The translations under genes were made by a program, and so were the position numbers. From Sporobolomyces roseus (Eukaryota > Basidiomycota > Microbotryomycetes > Sporidiobolales > Sporidiobolaceae), in NCBI GenBank assembly GCA_016617785.1, contig JADILM010000003.1:2046001-2110000 (forward strand): 64,000 nucleotides of DNA, given 5' to 3'. The notes under the pieces are model-generated. The model ran no database searches. It worked only from the letters and a program-made list of their open reading frames with translations, and was not told the origin of the DNA. Of this stretch, positions 1 to 11,652 are shown one piece after another; within the stretch, counting starts at the first letter, position 1; the number at the start of each line of letters is the position of its first letter.

Positions 1-757
1 CTAGCTGACTCTCTCACTCACCACAGTCCACGTGGGCACTCTGGATCGTCGCCCTCTCACCCTCTCTCGGAGTAATCGGGAACCTCCTCCCCTTCTTCCT
101 CGTCTCGATGGAGGCGTTCAACGGATCCCTCATGCCCTACGCCCAAATGCCAGTCTACTACAGATGGCTCTACCACGTCTCTCCCTTCCAACATTACGTG
201 AGGAGCATGTTGGGAACTGTGTTGGAGAACGTCAAAGTAGAATGCGCAGATTTCGAAACTGTTTCTTTCCAAACTTTACCTGGTCAAGAGTGAGCTCTCG
301 CCCTTCTACTCTCCCTCGACTCTCACTGACTCCATTCGTCCCTAGTTGCGCAACGTACATGCAATCCTACCTTTCGACTCACGCTGGACACCTCCTCACT
401 CCCTCCTCGACTTCAACCTGTACCTTCTGTCCCCTCTCAACCGGTACCGAATTCCTCTCTACGCTCAACATTGTCCCCTCGACTCGTTTCTCGTCCCTCT
501 ACATTCTCCTCGGATACACCGTCTCAAACCTCTTCTTATCCTACTTGTTCATCTTCTGTCCTCCTCAAATCCCTTCGTTCGTCGTCAAAGGATATCGCAA
601 GTTGAAGGGAGAGAAGGAGGAACAGACTGGTGGAGGGAAGAAAGGAGCAGAGGAAACGGCAGAAGAGATGTGGAGGTTGGAATGTGAAGGAACCAGATTA
701 GCTGGCAGAGTCGAGATCAATGGACAGGGTAATTTGGGTCATGATGCATTCGCATAG
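1..757 (+). CDS. PDR-type (ABCG) ABC transporter, C-terminal part, partial at 5' end
   Basis: Only the last two exons of a longer gene lie in the window: the tail of an intron with acceptor CAG at 24-26, exon 27..289, intron 290..345 (GTGAGC...CCTAG) and exon 346..757. The protein segment (about 224 residues) matches the last transmembrane block of fungal pleiotropic-drug-resistance ABC transporters. It starts with a hydrophobic helix (GVIGNLLPFFLVSMEAFNG), then the WLYHVSPFQHYVRSML stretch, then an extracellular loop with paired Cys (VECADFE, DCATYM, STCTFCP), a final helix (LGYTVSNLFLSYLFIFC) and a charged cytoplasmic tail. In the family this half forms the membrane pore of an ATP-driven exporter at the plasma membrane. 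Nucleotide-binding domains are outside the window, so substrate and full length cannot be judged. Confidence 0.85.
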
Positions 758-885
758 AGACTCTACTTCATATCTATATCCTTCTTGAATACATTGCAAA
801 TAAACTTGAGTTCTCGTTCTTACGACTTGTCGAAATCGAGAAACTTCTCTTTCCTATCTTCTCAATCCCTCGTCAATTTCTCGCT

Positions 886-1407
886 ATGACCTCAGCCGCA
901 CCACCAGCAGACCTTCAAGCCGCACTTCGGACGCGCCTAATTCAATCCGGTGAATACTCGAGGTCAGTTATCTTCGATCTCATCATCCAACTACCCCTCG
1001 CTCCTCTCCTACCTCTTCTCACCAGTTGCTGACAGAAGGGAGACATGATATAGGGTAATGGAAACGCTGAGAGCTAGATTGAATTCGGTGGATTGGCAGG
1101 ATCAAGTGAGAGATTTAGCTAGAGGTTCGTCTTTTTCCCCTCTCTCAGCCCCTCTTTGATTGAGGGCTGAACGGAATTGGAAGAAGAGAACAGAGCAGGC
1201 TAGAAGTACGGAACAACCGCATCTAGGGGGACTGATAGAAAATATAGAACCGAAAGCGTTAGGTGCGCTCTTTATCGCTTCATCAGCTTAACAAACAAGT
1301 GGCTCATGTTGACACCATCTTGAGGCCGTACAGAGATGATTCCGGATGAGATTAGAAGAGAGGTTGAAGAAATGATGAGGGAATTCGTCAAGAAAAGCGT
1401 CGAATAA
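886..1407 (+). CDS. SUS1: SUS1/ENY2 subunit of SAGA deubiquitinase module and TREX-2
   Basis: Four exons: 886..962, 1054..1124, 1194..1262, 1334..1407, closing in frame to a 96-residue protein, the usual Sus1 length. Recognisable family elements in order are LRTRLIQSGEYSRV, METLRARLNSVDWQDQV (compare LRAKLIECGWKDQ of ENY2), the LIENIEPKALEMIPDEIRR segment and a helical C-terminus. Sus1 is a small helical protein that joins the histone H2B deubiquitinating module of SAGA with the TREX-2 mRNA-export complex at nuclear pores. Three introns in a gene of under 300 coding bases is striking; intron-rich SUS1 genes whose splicing is regulated are known from budding yeast. The gene follows the ABC transporter by 128 bases on the same strand and converges with the proteasome gene. 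Confidence 0.88.
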
Positions 1408-1780
1408 TGCGACAGACTCGTTCAGCTCAAACCTAGGGCTAGCAGCCGCAGACGTCGTTGTAGAGAGGGACAAAGACAGAACAGTTGGAAGAGGGCAGAG
1501 GATGAGGGATCGTTGTTTCAAGCGAAGTTGTTGTTTTTAGTAGTATTTTCGTTGCGGTCTTCGCATACTTGTTGTAAACCTGAATCTCACTTACTCTGAT
1601 GCGCTATCTACTCCTCCCGCAACTCGACAAGAGAATCCCCAGCGAGAGAAGAGAAGGACCAAAATCGAAAAGAACTAAAGTTTGCTTTTACACAGAGAAG
1701 ACAAAAATGCGAAGGAGGAGAGAAGATTCTGGAATTCGTTTCGATCAAAGGTTGCTCAACTTGACGAGAAAAGTACTTAT
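1408..1780. other. Intergenic, convergent 3' ends
   Basis: Space between the stops of SUS1 (+) and the proteasome gene (-). It presumably holds both 3' UTRs. The ORFs in it show no family resemblance and I see no structured element. Confidence 0.6.
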
Positions 1781-3099
1781 TCAGACAGTCTCATCGGAGT
1801 TACCGTCTGTATGCGCAAGTTGATAGAATACGTCAGTGACATACTCGAGAAAAAAACGGTGCGAAGAGAGGACAGGTTGATGCGGGAGACGGGGGGGTTG
1901 AGTTGGGGGGGAGCCGTCCGAAAGAGAGACATAAGACTCACATCCCCTCAAACCCTCTGCGAATCCCCATTGAGTTTCAGCACTTTCAGGTTCTCCAATC
2001 TCTACTGAATCTTTCGTTACTTTCGCCACTTGGAACTGTACGACACAAACAACGCTCCCACTTGATCAATTCGAAATACTTCGAGTGGTTGTGTAAATTG
2101 AGTGCGTACCTTGTTGAGTGACCTAGCATCTCGATAGAACAAAACCTTCATACAATTCCTAACAATCTTGACTGCTTCTTCCTCTGTCAATTCTTTCTCC
2201 CCCTCTGGTCCTCTCGAATCCAACTCTTTCCTCAATAAGGGAGTCGCCAAATGTGCTCCGAAACCAGTCGCCAAACTAGGGGATGAATAAGTAACTCCTA
2301 CTAAATCGACATAACTCAAAAACCTACTCCATATCCCTTGTTCATCAGTTAGGGGAGTTGGGAGGAGGGGAGAGGAAGAGACGTACGGTTCATTCTTGGT
2401 AGTATCCCAACCTGCGACTAGACAAGTGTTCCATAAAGGATCCATTTTGGTTCGTTTCGCGTACATGACGTTTCCAAGGTACTCAAAGATTTGATTAGTA
2501 GACAATTCATGTCCATCGTCCAAAATACTCTCCTCAATCCTAACATCACCCACTTGCTCACATCAGCTTCTCAATCACTTTCAAAAAGGGAAGAGGAGGA
2601 GTAAAAAACGTACATTAAAGATTCAAGCATCTTTTTGAGTTGTTGAAAATCAGCCATATCTCCTCCTGCACCTATCAAAGTTTTCTCTCCCAATTTATGG
2701 AGTCGTCTAACATCCTTGAACCTGGCCAATGATCCATACGAAGCCAAATTATCGGCTGCCAAAATTACTCCGTCTTTGTATTTTAAACCGATCACACTCG
2801 TTCCCGTAACGATTGGTTGTCTAAATTTCACTTGAAAAGAGTTAGCTGGGGAGTAGAGAGTAGGGGAAGGGAGGAGCGTACTGAGTATGTTGGACTCCTT
2901 GAGAGAAAGAGTCTACGCGGCCTTGTCCTCCTTGTTGACGTCCTTGGTGGATTGGGAATGTTGCGTAAGGGTCAAATGAATCATATCTGGGTTTACCCCT
3001 ATCATTTCATGAAGGAGGGAAGAGTCAGTAAGGAGCGAGATGGGAATGATGAGTAGGAGCGAGATCAAAGTACCAGGAAGTCGATGGGAAGTGTTGCAT
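1781..3099 (-). CDS. PRE4: 20S proteasome beta-7 subunit (PRE4/PSMB4)
   Basis: Six exons on the minus strand: 3074..3099, 2882..2998, 2614..2820, 2110..2539, 1942..2035, 1781..1806, giving 299 residues. The N-terminus (MQHFPSTSWGKPRYDSF) parallels the SWGRP region of yeast Pre4. It is followed by QQPIVTGTSVIGLKY, where the Thr of TGTS marks the propeptide junction, then AADNLASYGSLARF, MDPLWNTCLVAGW, VTYSSPSLATGFGAH, VLFYRDARSLNKFQVAKVTK and a WGFAEGLRGYGN tail like WDFAKDIKGYG of Pre4. Beta-7 is a non-catalytic beta-ring subunit whose C-terminal extension helps clamp the two half-proteasomes. The last exon is only 26 nt, but its phase and the GYGN match support it. The introns have GTACGT/GTGAGT-type donors. 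Confidence 0.93.
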
Positions 3100-3253
3100 A
3101 TTTCTGAATAGGCTTGTGAGTTAGTACTAGAGCTCGAGGACTAGTTAAATGAGCTTACTGAGTGAGTAGAGTGGTTGGTGAATGATCAGAAATGACGACG
3201 CCCTCTCTCTTCCTCTCTCTCTGCCCTCTCACTCCTAGCTGTACTCACTCAAT

Positions 3254-5037
3254 ATGGGTCTCATAACTCATTCCTTACCGCTCTACACCGGCCCGCATTC
3301 AGTCTCAACTCACGATCTCGAATTGCCCATCTCTCCCATCTCATCCTTCTCACCCGCACTCCTCAAAGCAACTCATCAACCAGCTCTACAACTCAACACA
3401 TTGCTCTTCACTCTATTCTATCCCTCGACTCCATCATCACCGGGAAATCGAGGGGAGAGAATGCCTTGGGTTGAGAGACCTTTAGCGAGAACTGCAGATG
3501 GTTACGCAAGATTCTTGGGAAAGAGCCCTTGGGTAGTCAGAGGAATCGTTTGGTTGTTTGGGAGTGGCATCAGATTACCCGTCGAGATGGATCTACCATT
3601 AGTACAGCAAGGAGAGGAGAAGGATCGGAAAGTGAAAGTTGTCGTATTCTCGCATGGCTTGTCAGGGAATAGAACTACTTATTCGTACGTTCACCTCTTC
3701 CACCTTCTGTGCTCGTGACGAGGTTTGAGCAAGAGTGAGATGAGGAAGAGCCGAAGAACTGATTTCGACTTTGTTTTCGCTGACAGGCAATATTGCGGTG
3801 AACTCGCTTCTCGAGGTTACATAGTCGCAGCACTCGAACACAGAGATGGTTCAGGGCCCATCACAGTAGTAAAACTAGATGGAGGTGAAGAGAAGATTGT
3901 AGATTACATCAAAGAGAACGATATCTAGTGCGTTTCTCACCCGCTAGACTATCTCATTCTCGCGCATGCACTGATAGTTCGGGGTTTCATTGGCCGTACA
4001 GCTATCCGAACCCAGAAGATCAAGTCCCATTCCTTGAATTCCGAGCCTCTCAACTCTTACTCCGCCAAGAAGAAATCCGATCTCTACTTTCCGTCCTCTC
4101 TCGTATCGATTCGGGAGAAGGTGCTGCCCTCGAAGAACTGAATCGACGACGAAATCAGAACAGTCATTTCAACTTCGAGGGTTGGAAAGGACGATTGAAT
4201 TTGGATGAGACTGTTATGGCCGGTCATTCATTCGGTGGTGCAACTACCGTGCGTGCTCCTCGCCCACTGTATCACTTCCCTTGAGCTGATAGTTGCGTCA
4301 AGTTGGTGCGCACAGATTCAAGTCCTTCGAAACAATTCCACCTTCAACCCTTCGTTTAAATCAGGAATTGCTCTCGACCCTTGGGCAGATCCTATTCCCC
4401 CCGCCGCTACTCCCTCCTCCTCCACCTCCTCGGAAACTCCATCAGCCTTATCCGCCCTCCCTTCTGATTCCTCCGAAACCCTAACTCAAACTCAAACTCA
4501 AGATACCTCTTCCTCCCCCTCTCCTACACCAGCTCCCAAGTCCTCATCTCAAGAGAAGACTCGAATCGATGTACCATTCCTAACGATCAATTCAGAAGCG
4601 TTCACTTTATGGAAACCTCATTTCTACTTGATCCGTAACATAGTCAACTCAGTCCATTCCACCTCTACTTGGTTCTTCACTATCCGTTCGTTTTCTCTTT
4701 CCCTCTCTCCCATCCTCCTCCGAAAACTCACTAATCTCTCTTTTGAGAGGGGATTATAGTTGGAAGTGTTCATTTGAGTTTTTCGGATTTACCTTTAATC
4801 CTTCCCGCCTACCTTCAAAGCAAGAAACAAAGTACTCGACCACTTGAATCACACGAATTGATCGTAGAGACTAGTCTCGAGTTCTTGAGTCGGAGGGAAG
4901 GGAGTTTGTTAGGTGGTAGTGTGAGGAAAGGGGATGAGGAGTACGTGAATCCTGATAGAGGGGAGGAGGGGAAGGGACCGTTGAAGAGGAGTGAGGGGGA
5001 AGGGTATGAGAGGATGCATGTGAAGGGAAAGTTTTGA
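3254..5037 (+). CDS. PAF-acetylhydrolase-like phospholipase/esterase (alpha/beta hydrolase)
   Basis: Five exons: 3254..3684, 3787..3927, 4002..4248, 4316..4685, 4760..5037, giving 488 residues. The sequence fits the plasma/type II platelet-activating-factor acetylhydrolase family: VVVFSHGLSGNRTTYSQYC around residue 125-145, ALEHRDGSGP, the nucleophile elbow MAGHSFGGAT with Ser near residue 267, the acid residue in GIALDPWADP (Asp near 294) and the histidine in LGSVHLSFSDLP near 401. The family hydrolyses short or oxidised sn-2 acyl chains of phospholipids (EC 3.1.1.47); the fungal substrate is not known. A low-complexity Ser/Pro/Thr insert (about residues 302-350) lies between the Asp and His parts. 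No clear signal peptide, so probably cytosolic or membrane-associated. It converges with the acyltransferase gene downstream. Confidence 0.9.
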
Positions 5038-5476
5038 GTGATGAGAAATGAGGATGAGGGGGAAGAAACCAGGGAAAAGGAAAAGAAGAGGAAGAATCGT
5101 ATAGTGTGTTTTTTCTCGAGCTCTCACATGATTTATGTCGTTGTAATAGCTTATCATATCGTTTTTTGGTTCCTTCAATCGGGATCTATAGTGACTCGAG
5201 ATGGACCGAAGCTCGCGTGCTTTTAGCGCTTCGAGTTGCGTTCGATTCGAAGCAGGAGCTGTTCGTCACGCTGCTGCGTTTCGTTCAACGCTGTTCTTCT
5301 CTATAGTCTTCAGCAGCAACAGATCTGGCAACGTTGAGAAGACGGCGGAAGCGATAGGATGACACTGAAGAAGACGGAAAGTGTCTGAGATGACCTGGGA
5401 CGACGATACGATACGACAAGATACCAAAAAAACGAAACACTAGAAACACATCTCTACAACCGAATCCAGCTCTCGC
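5038..5476. other. Intergenic, convergent 3' ends
   Basis: The two flanking genes converge here, so both 3' UTRs are expected. ORFs within it are short and unlike known families; nothing else is visible. Confidence 0.6.
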
Positions 5477-8124
5477 CTACTTCTGATCGCCCAATAACAC
5501 CTCGTCGACACCGCTCAATAGTTCTTTCCACCAACCCTCGATGACCCCTCTCTCAAACCCATTCGAATCGTACCCTAAACAAATCCATAGTTTACCCTGT
5601 CGACACGCGAAGCACCCGATCAACAATGCTCGAGGTCAAAGACAGAGGACGGAGAGAGTGACGTACGGCAAAGGTGTAGGAGAATAATAGTAATGAAGAA
5701 GAACGTTGTCGTGAACCGGTCGTTAAACTGTTTCGAGAGGAGCGAGAAGGGGGGGTCAGTGATCACGTCTATGGAGATTTGAGGAGAGAGTGGGTCGTCC
5801 GAGACGGGAGGAGGGAGAGGGAACAACGTACGTGTGAAGTTTGATTCCGGAGTTTTCGTAGTGTGCGTGCTGATAAATACCGTCTAGATCTGCACAAACA
5901 CGCTCGAAGGTCAGGGACTGCAGCTTGAGTCGGGAGTGCAACAAAACGGAAAGGGAAGAGAAGCGGTTCGACTCACTTCCGAGCATGGACAATCCCATTA
6001 AACTAATATTCGGTACTTTCTCCTTGCCCTCCTCCTTTTTCACCTTGTTCTCCACCTCTACCGCCTGCCCGACCTTCTCACCCGGGCTCTCTCCCTCCAG
6101 ACTGATTCCCAATCCCTTCAATCCCTCCCTCATTCTCTTCTCCTCATCCTTCTTCTCAAATCCAATACTCCTCCTCTCCCTCTCAAACCCCATCAACAAC
6201 GTACGACTCCTCAAGAACTGACTCTTTACGACTTTACTCGTTTGTTTCCGCACCGAAGCGGCTTGGTGCCAGAAGTATTGAGAAACGGATATAGAACTTG
6301 GATAGAAAGAAGGAAGGATAATACTGTTCCCTCAATCAAATGGTGAGCTGGAACAGACAGGAGATTAGTGGAGAGAGAGCGTACTTGTAATAGCCAATAG
6401 CGATATGATACTCGTCCCTTCCCTCTTCTTTCTCCAAGAATCCTCGAACGTTCAAAGCAGAATACAAATTCGTAGGTAACTTCTGGTTGAACTTCTCGGG
6501 AGGTGTGGATCGGATAAAGGCAAGGTTCGAGAGTGCGAATAAGGCGCAAGCGATTGTAGAGGAGTTTTGTTTACAAGTTTTGAGGATTTTCGAAGAGTCG
6601 GACGAGGAGTAAGAGACGGTCGGAACGAGTGTGTGACGGGGTCCTAGAGAAGCTCGTGGGAATGATTGACCACCCTGTCGACGCCACAGACCTTGCACAT
6701 CAGTCTCGATCACAAGAGAGAGATGCGCAAAGTTGGAACTCAACGAGATTTTTTGCTTCGTTTCGTTTGAAATCAGCTTTTGCAGCTGACCAAGCAGTTT
6801 TGCCCCATTCTTTCGACGTCGAGATTTTACTCTCGAGTGCTGGAGGGAGCAGGGAGAGATCGGGGCTGGTGAGAGGAGGAGAAGCGGTAGGAGCGAAAGT
6901 CGGGTCCGAGAGTAAAGCGAAGAATTCGTTCGCTGTTGAGTGGAGAGCCATTCCATCGCCGAGGAAATGGGTGCTGTGCGTTCAATAGAGCTCAGTCTTG
7001 CACGGCTGAAGGACTTCAAGCACTCGAAGGAGAAGCGAACCTGTAGAGGAAGAAATCGAATCCCTGATCTGCTCCATTCTTGCTCGAAAGCGATTCTTCC
7101 GAGGTCGCAATGACGAGTCGAGCGAGTCTATCGTCGTTGAGCGTTCGTTTGCCGTTCAAGTAGTCATTGAGAATGTCTGTGAGGGAGAACGAAGACGAAG
7201 AGTTAGCGAGAACAAAGGGACCTCGATTCTGTTGTGCTTCGACCCTCACCTTTCGAATGCATCCCGATTTTGATCTCCATTCTTGATCGAGCGATTTCGT
7301 CGAATTCTGCCGAATCTTGCGGGATCCGATTTCTGCGCTCGACACTCGAATCATCAGTTTCGGTTGTCTTCTGCTCGTGCGAGAGTGTACGTACACAAAG
7401 TGAACGTCGTAGTAGTCTCGGAATTCGACGGTACTCCAGAGCAGAGCGTGACGAGACAGGATGGTTTTCCAGATTTCGAGGATTCGTTCTTCCGTCACGA
7501 GCGAGGAAGGAGCGATGAAGCCGATATGAAGGTACCTGAATTGTCGATTGTGTCAGTTAGTGAGGCGTTCGAGCCGATTAGAGGAGCTGCAGCAGGAGGA
7601 AAGGGGACTCGCATATCGTTCACTCCGCCCGTTGGGCCTTGACCTCGAGAACCGAGATAGTATGAGACTTCGGTAGGTCCCAGTCGACGTTTGAGTACTT
7701 TTTGTGAGTCTCTAGTATCCGTTTCCAGTCGCCAGTCACTGTAATCAAAAGAGCAATCGAAAAATTCGAGAAGCAGTCAGCTCTTCAGTCCTCGATTTCG
7801 GTCTCTTCCTATCGTCCTGCTCGTATGGTAGCGCTCAGAGCTTTTTAGAAAAACGACTCACAAGCTCCTCGCTGCCACGCTCGCTCCGACCTCTTTAGCG
7901 TAATCACCATCCAAATAAATGAATCCCTCGGGTGCAGACAAGGTTTCTTGTACCCTATCATACGCCTGTTCTCGACCCCACTCCTTACCATCACTCGAGT
8001 AAGGAGAAGTGAACGCGGTCGAAGGTGAATCGAAAGTAGAAGAGGAAGGAGCTGAAGGAGAACTCGGGCAATCAAAAGTTGAGCTCGAGGGGAGTGATGG
8101 AGTCAAAGGTGATTCGTTCGTCAT
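5477..8124 (-). CDS. HxxxD-type acyltransferase/condensation-like protein, function unknown
   Basis: Eleven exons on the minus strand: 7862..8124, 7536..7738, 7395..7488, 7250..7332, 7041..7176, 6745..6973, 6385..6674, 5977..6323, 5832..5889, 5667..5727, 5477..5596, giving 627 residues. Family marks are RRLGPTEVSYYLGSRG and GVNDM near the start of the domain, IWKTILSRHALLWSTVEFRD, the catalytic-type HxxxDG motif in STHFLGDGMALH (His262, Asp266), GGQSFPRASLGPRH, LPTNLYSALNVRGFL, GYYNIILPSFYPSS, FWHQAASVRKQ, LHTLTTGSRQR and GKLWICLGYD. I recognise this as a protein type widespread in basidiomycetes and related to CoA-dependent acyltransferases and peptide-synthetase condensation domains. I know of no assigned substrate. 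The start is the ATG at 8124, after a GTG-initiated upstream extension was rejected. The first 60 residues are Ser/Pro-rich and look disordered. Confidence 0.85.
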
Positions 8125-8782
8125 GGTCGTAGAGGAGGGTCGTATCGCTTCGTGTGGAGAGGGAGAGGAGAGAGGTGAAAGAGGAAGAAAGGAATCGAGA
8201 GTGATCACTTCTCTAAGCTCAGTTCTCTAGGAGCTTTTCGCAAGGTTCTCCTTCGGGAACAATAAATGGAACCCTTCCGAATCAACTTCCCTTTCACCCG
8301 ACTACTCCGGCTTGACTCAGTTCATCGGCTGTAAGGTCAAGCAGGGAGTAAGCACTGAGCAGGGAGAGTGCGGGAAGCGTTGCGATCAAATTTAGCCTTC
8401 CTACAGCGAGATGTGATGCAGCTCTCATGGGACAGGAACGACGAACGCTTCGTCTGACAAACTCCCTTGACCTTAGAATAGCACAACGCTGTCTCTATAG
8501 TGAACTTGAAGGGAGGGAGGTTCTTTCGTCGGCACCGCTCGTTCCCCTTTCCCTTCCTTTCTTCTCTCCCTCCCCCGTTTCTCTTCCCTTTCTCCCCTTT
8601 CACTGTTCACCACCTGAGAAGACTTCGATACCTCACAGATCGACACATTCAATTGAGTTCACACTTGGAGACTTGTGATCAAAACCAAGTTCTCTAATCC
8701 CGACTGACCGATTCCCTCCTCCTTCCCTTTCTCTCTCTCCCTCTCTCTCTCGCTTTACATCCAAGACTCTCCAAGTAGAGCT
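8125..8782. promoter_or_regulatory. Divergent promoter region
   Basis: It lies between the acyltransferase gene (-) and the O-fucosyltransferase-like gene (+), so it must hold both promoters. A long CT-rich tract at about 8701-8760, just before the ATG at 8783, is typical of fungal 5' UTR/promoter DNA. I see no further element I can name. Confidence 0.55.
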
Positions 8783-11396
8783 ATGTATCAACCCTTACCA
8801 CCTTCACGTCCCTCGACACCTCCCACTCGTTCTCCAGCCCGTTCTCGTTCATTCAACCGATCATCTCCTCCCGATTCTCTCACCCTCTCCCCCAACTCGA
8901 TCTACTCCTATTCCGAGACCGATGCATTCTTATCGCCTCGTACCGGTCCACCTACACCCTCCACTCCAGGCTCTCCCTACCTCTCTCCAACATTCTTTCA
9001 CCCGAATTCTAATTCAAGTCAGGCGATTTCGCTCGGTTCTCCTCTCACTCCCGAACTGGAGAAGACCTCGAGAGGTTACTTTGAGCTCAAGATACCTCCG
9101 ACCGCGAAGAGGACTAGGAAAGGTAGGAGTTGCGTCGTGATGGGAATCGGATTGATCGTTGTTTTGGGTTGTGTTGGAGTTATGTCGGTTTGTGGAGGGA
9201 TCGGGAGAGAAGAATTGGAAGCGTACTCGACGAAGGTGAGCGAGAAGGTGTCGAATTTGAAGGAGACGGTCAAAGAGAAATGGGCAAGCAGTCAAGAGGA
9301 ACTCGAAGTGAAGGAAATTCAAGAAGAACCTCTCAACGTCGTCGAACTCAGCCTTTTCGCATCACCGGAGCCTACCAAATCCCTACCTATCGACGAGCTA
9401 TTCGACGTCGTACCAAAAGAGCAGGAGGAAGCGACAGATACAGGTCCAATTCGAATCAGCACTTTACCTCTCCCTCGTTTACCTCCAACGGATTCTTCCG
9501 AAACTCTTTACCTCGGTTACCTCCCTCACTCAGGATATCACAATCAACGGATCGCTTTCCAGAACGCTTTACTCCTCGGGAAATTGCTGAATCGGACTGT
9601 GTAAGCTGTCTCTCATTTCGAATACAGATAGAGCTTTTGACTAATCTTCGTGAAGAGCGACATGACAGCTTGGTGCCCCCCACATGGGTGGGATGGCCCG
9701 TGTCAACGGAGCCTTACGATGATCTGGCGAAATCTTGGACCTCCATTATGCAACTGAATCCGACTTCATTCAATCTCTCGACTTTAAACGATTCCTCTCC
9801 CCTCAACCTCGCCGCCAACTACTCCTCGACCGTCTCTACTTTCCCGTGTCCCTCCTGCGCCGCTGACAACATCACTCTTGTCGAAGCTCACCTCGCAGCG
9901 CTCGCCAAAAACCGAGAGAAATGGATTTCGCAAGGCTACGAAGTTCGACCTGATGGGTACCCGATCACCGAGTTGACCGCGAGGGAATGCAAGAGTTATA
10001 GTCCCGAGTGCAGGCATACTTATAGGGATACTTTCTTGAGTTATGAATTCATTGCGGATTTGAACAAAGTTAGGGAAGTTGGAGTAGAGGTGGTGGATCG
10101 ATGGGATATGAGAGAGAAAGCGATTGAGGGATTGTTGGGCGTAGAGGAAGAGGATATCGTGAGTTCTGGCGTTTCTTTTTGACTGGTTCATTCGAAGAGT
10201 GAGCTGATTAGAAACGAGTTTTCGGAAAACAGTACGTGATCAAGGATAGACAAGCTTACGACTTTCTCTTCACCGACCGCAACGTCACTTCGGACTCGCC
10301 TCTCATCGCTCCTCACCCCGACGACGGATCACACTGGAATCGCGACGTTTCCATCCCAACTCTCGCAACTCTCCCTCACAAAGTTCTCCTATTCGGTTCC
10401 CTGTTCGGAGGAGGCCGCATTCAATCCGATCATCCTCTCGCCGAGAAATGGTCTGAATCGTTTGGTCGAGCGATGGCGTTCAAGAATGAATGGTTATTGA
10501 GACCTGCCGAAGCTATCGTCGATCGATTGGGAGGGCAGAACAACTTTGTCGGAGTTCATGCGAGAGTCGGAGATGGAGAGTTCAAGAGACATGCGAAGGT
10601 GAACATGGAGGAGGCTTGGAAGGAATTGGTGAGGAGTTTGGAAGTTGAGGAAAGCGTGATGATGGAAATGTGGGAAGAGGTGAAACCGAAGGAACTGGTC
10701 GAATCCGGTCTTGTCGAAGGCGACAAGAGGTCGAAGAGGAAGGTACATGCCGACGCCGCTCGAAGCTTGAAGAAACGGTCCGAACCTATCATCTTCTCTT
10801 CTCCCTGGACACCAGTCGACGAAGATTATTCCTCCCTGATCACTTCACCTCCCTCACGTTCCCGCTCCCGCTCCTCACTCCACAAACGAGCTGTAGACGA
10901 CGACGTCTGGGGTTTCCTTCATGGACCAACCGGATCTCCTTCCGCACTCTTCCGAAACCTCAACTGTCGTTCCCCTCTTCACACCGATTCCCGTCTCAAA
11001 TCCTTCAACACTCCTCTCTACCTCGCGACCGACTCCCGCAGTCCAACGACCGACGAGAACCTCAGACCATTCTTCGACTCTTACCCATGCTTGTTCATCC
11101 TCTCAGATTTCGATCGAGTCGACGAGGAACGGAATGATGGAGTTGTCGTCGAGAGCGTGGGAGAGATGGGAAGGTTGGAGAATGAATTGGATGGTGTGCC
11201 GTTAGGGAGATTGTTCTTGCCATTCCTCGAAGCGATTATTGCGGCGAAAGGGAAGATAACTGTTGGAACTGCTCATTCGACGTTCTCTTGTGAGTCTCGA
11301 ACCTTTCGCTTGAAACTAGGAAGAGTGAACTGACCGTTGTTTCGGGGATTCATAGCGTTCGCTGCTGGTTCGCTGCATGATGCGTACTGGGAGTAA
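8783..11396 (+). CDS. O-fucosyltransferase-like type II membrane protein
   Basis: Four exons: 8783..9600, 9669..10158, 10233..11289, 11356..11396, giving 801 residues. A disordered Ser/Pro-rich cytosolic tail (residues 1-110) precedes a basic stretch (KRTRKGR) and one transmembrane helix (about 117-139, VVMGIGLIVVLGCVGVM), so the rest should face the Golgi/ER lumen. The lumenal part has LYLGYLPHSGYHNQRIAFQ (the nucleotide-sugar-binding G-x-NQ type start), FVGVHARVGDGEF (the HxR arginine region) and, at the end, GKITVGTAHSTFSSFAAGS. This order fits the GDP-fucose O-fucosyltransferase superfamily as seen in fungi. A non-conserved insert rich in Arg/Ser (near 10740-10900) separates the two lobes. 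Donor and acceptor substrates are unknown. Confidence 0.78.
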
Positions 11397-11652
11397 AGAA
11401 GAAGAAAACAGGACTTGCGTCGTTTCTTGATTCTTGTTGTGTATAATACCCTCGGTTTACCCTACCTCTAGCCCCCTCGTTTTACTTATCATACCTCACA
11501 GACACTCGTTTGATCTTCCCTCTCCCTCTCAATCTCATCGCACATTTCCGCAATTCGCATATTTTGCCCTCTCGTTTTCAGCTGTAACTCGCACTAGTTT
11601 CTCCAGCCGATTTGAGTGATTTTCGAGGGTCGAATGTTGTGATCGATTGCGT

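Noticed and set aside
1288..1521. Minus-strand ORF of 77 codons overlapping the end of SUS1
   Set aside because: It overlaps the last SUS1 exon in antisense, lacks a recognisable domain and is low complexity (Ser/Leu/Thr).
8125..8208. GTG-initiated upstream extension of the acyltransferase ORF
   Set aside because: A standard ATG at 8124 follows, the extra residues are low complexity, and GTG starts are not expected in nuclear genes.
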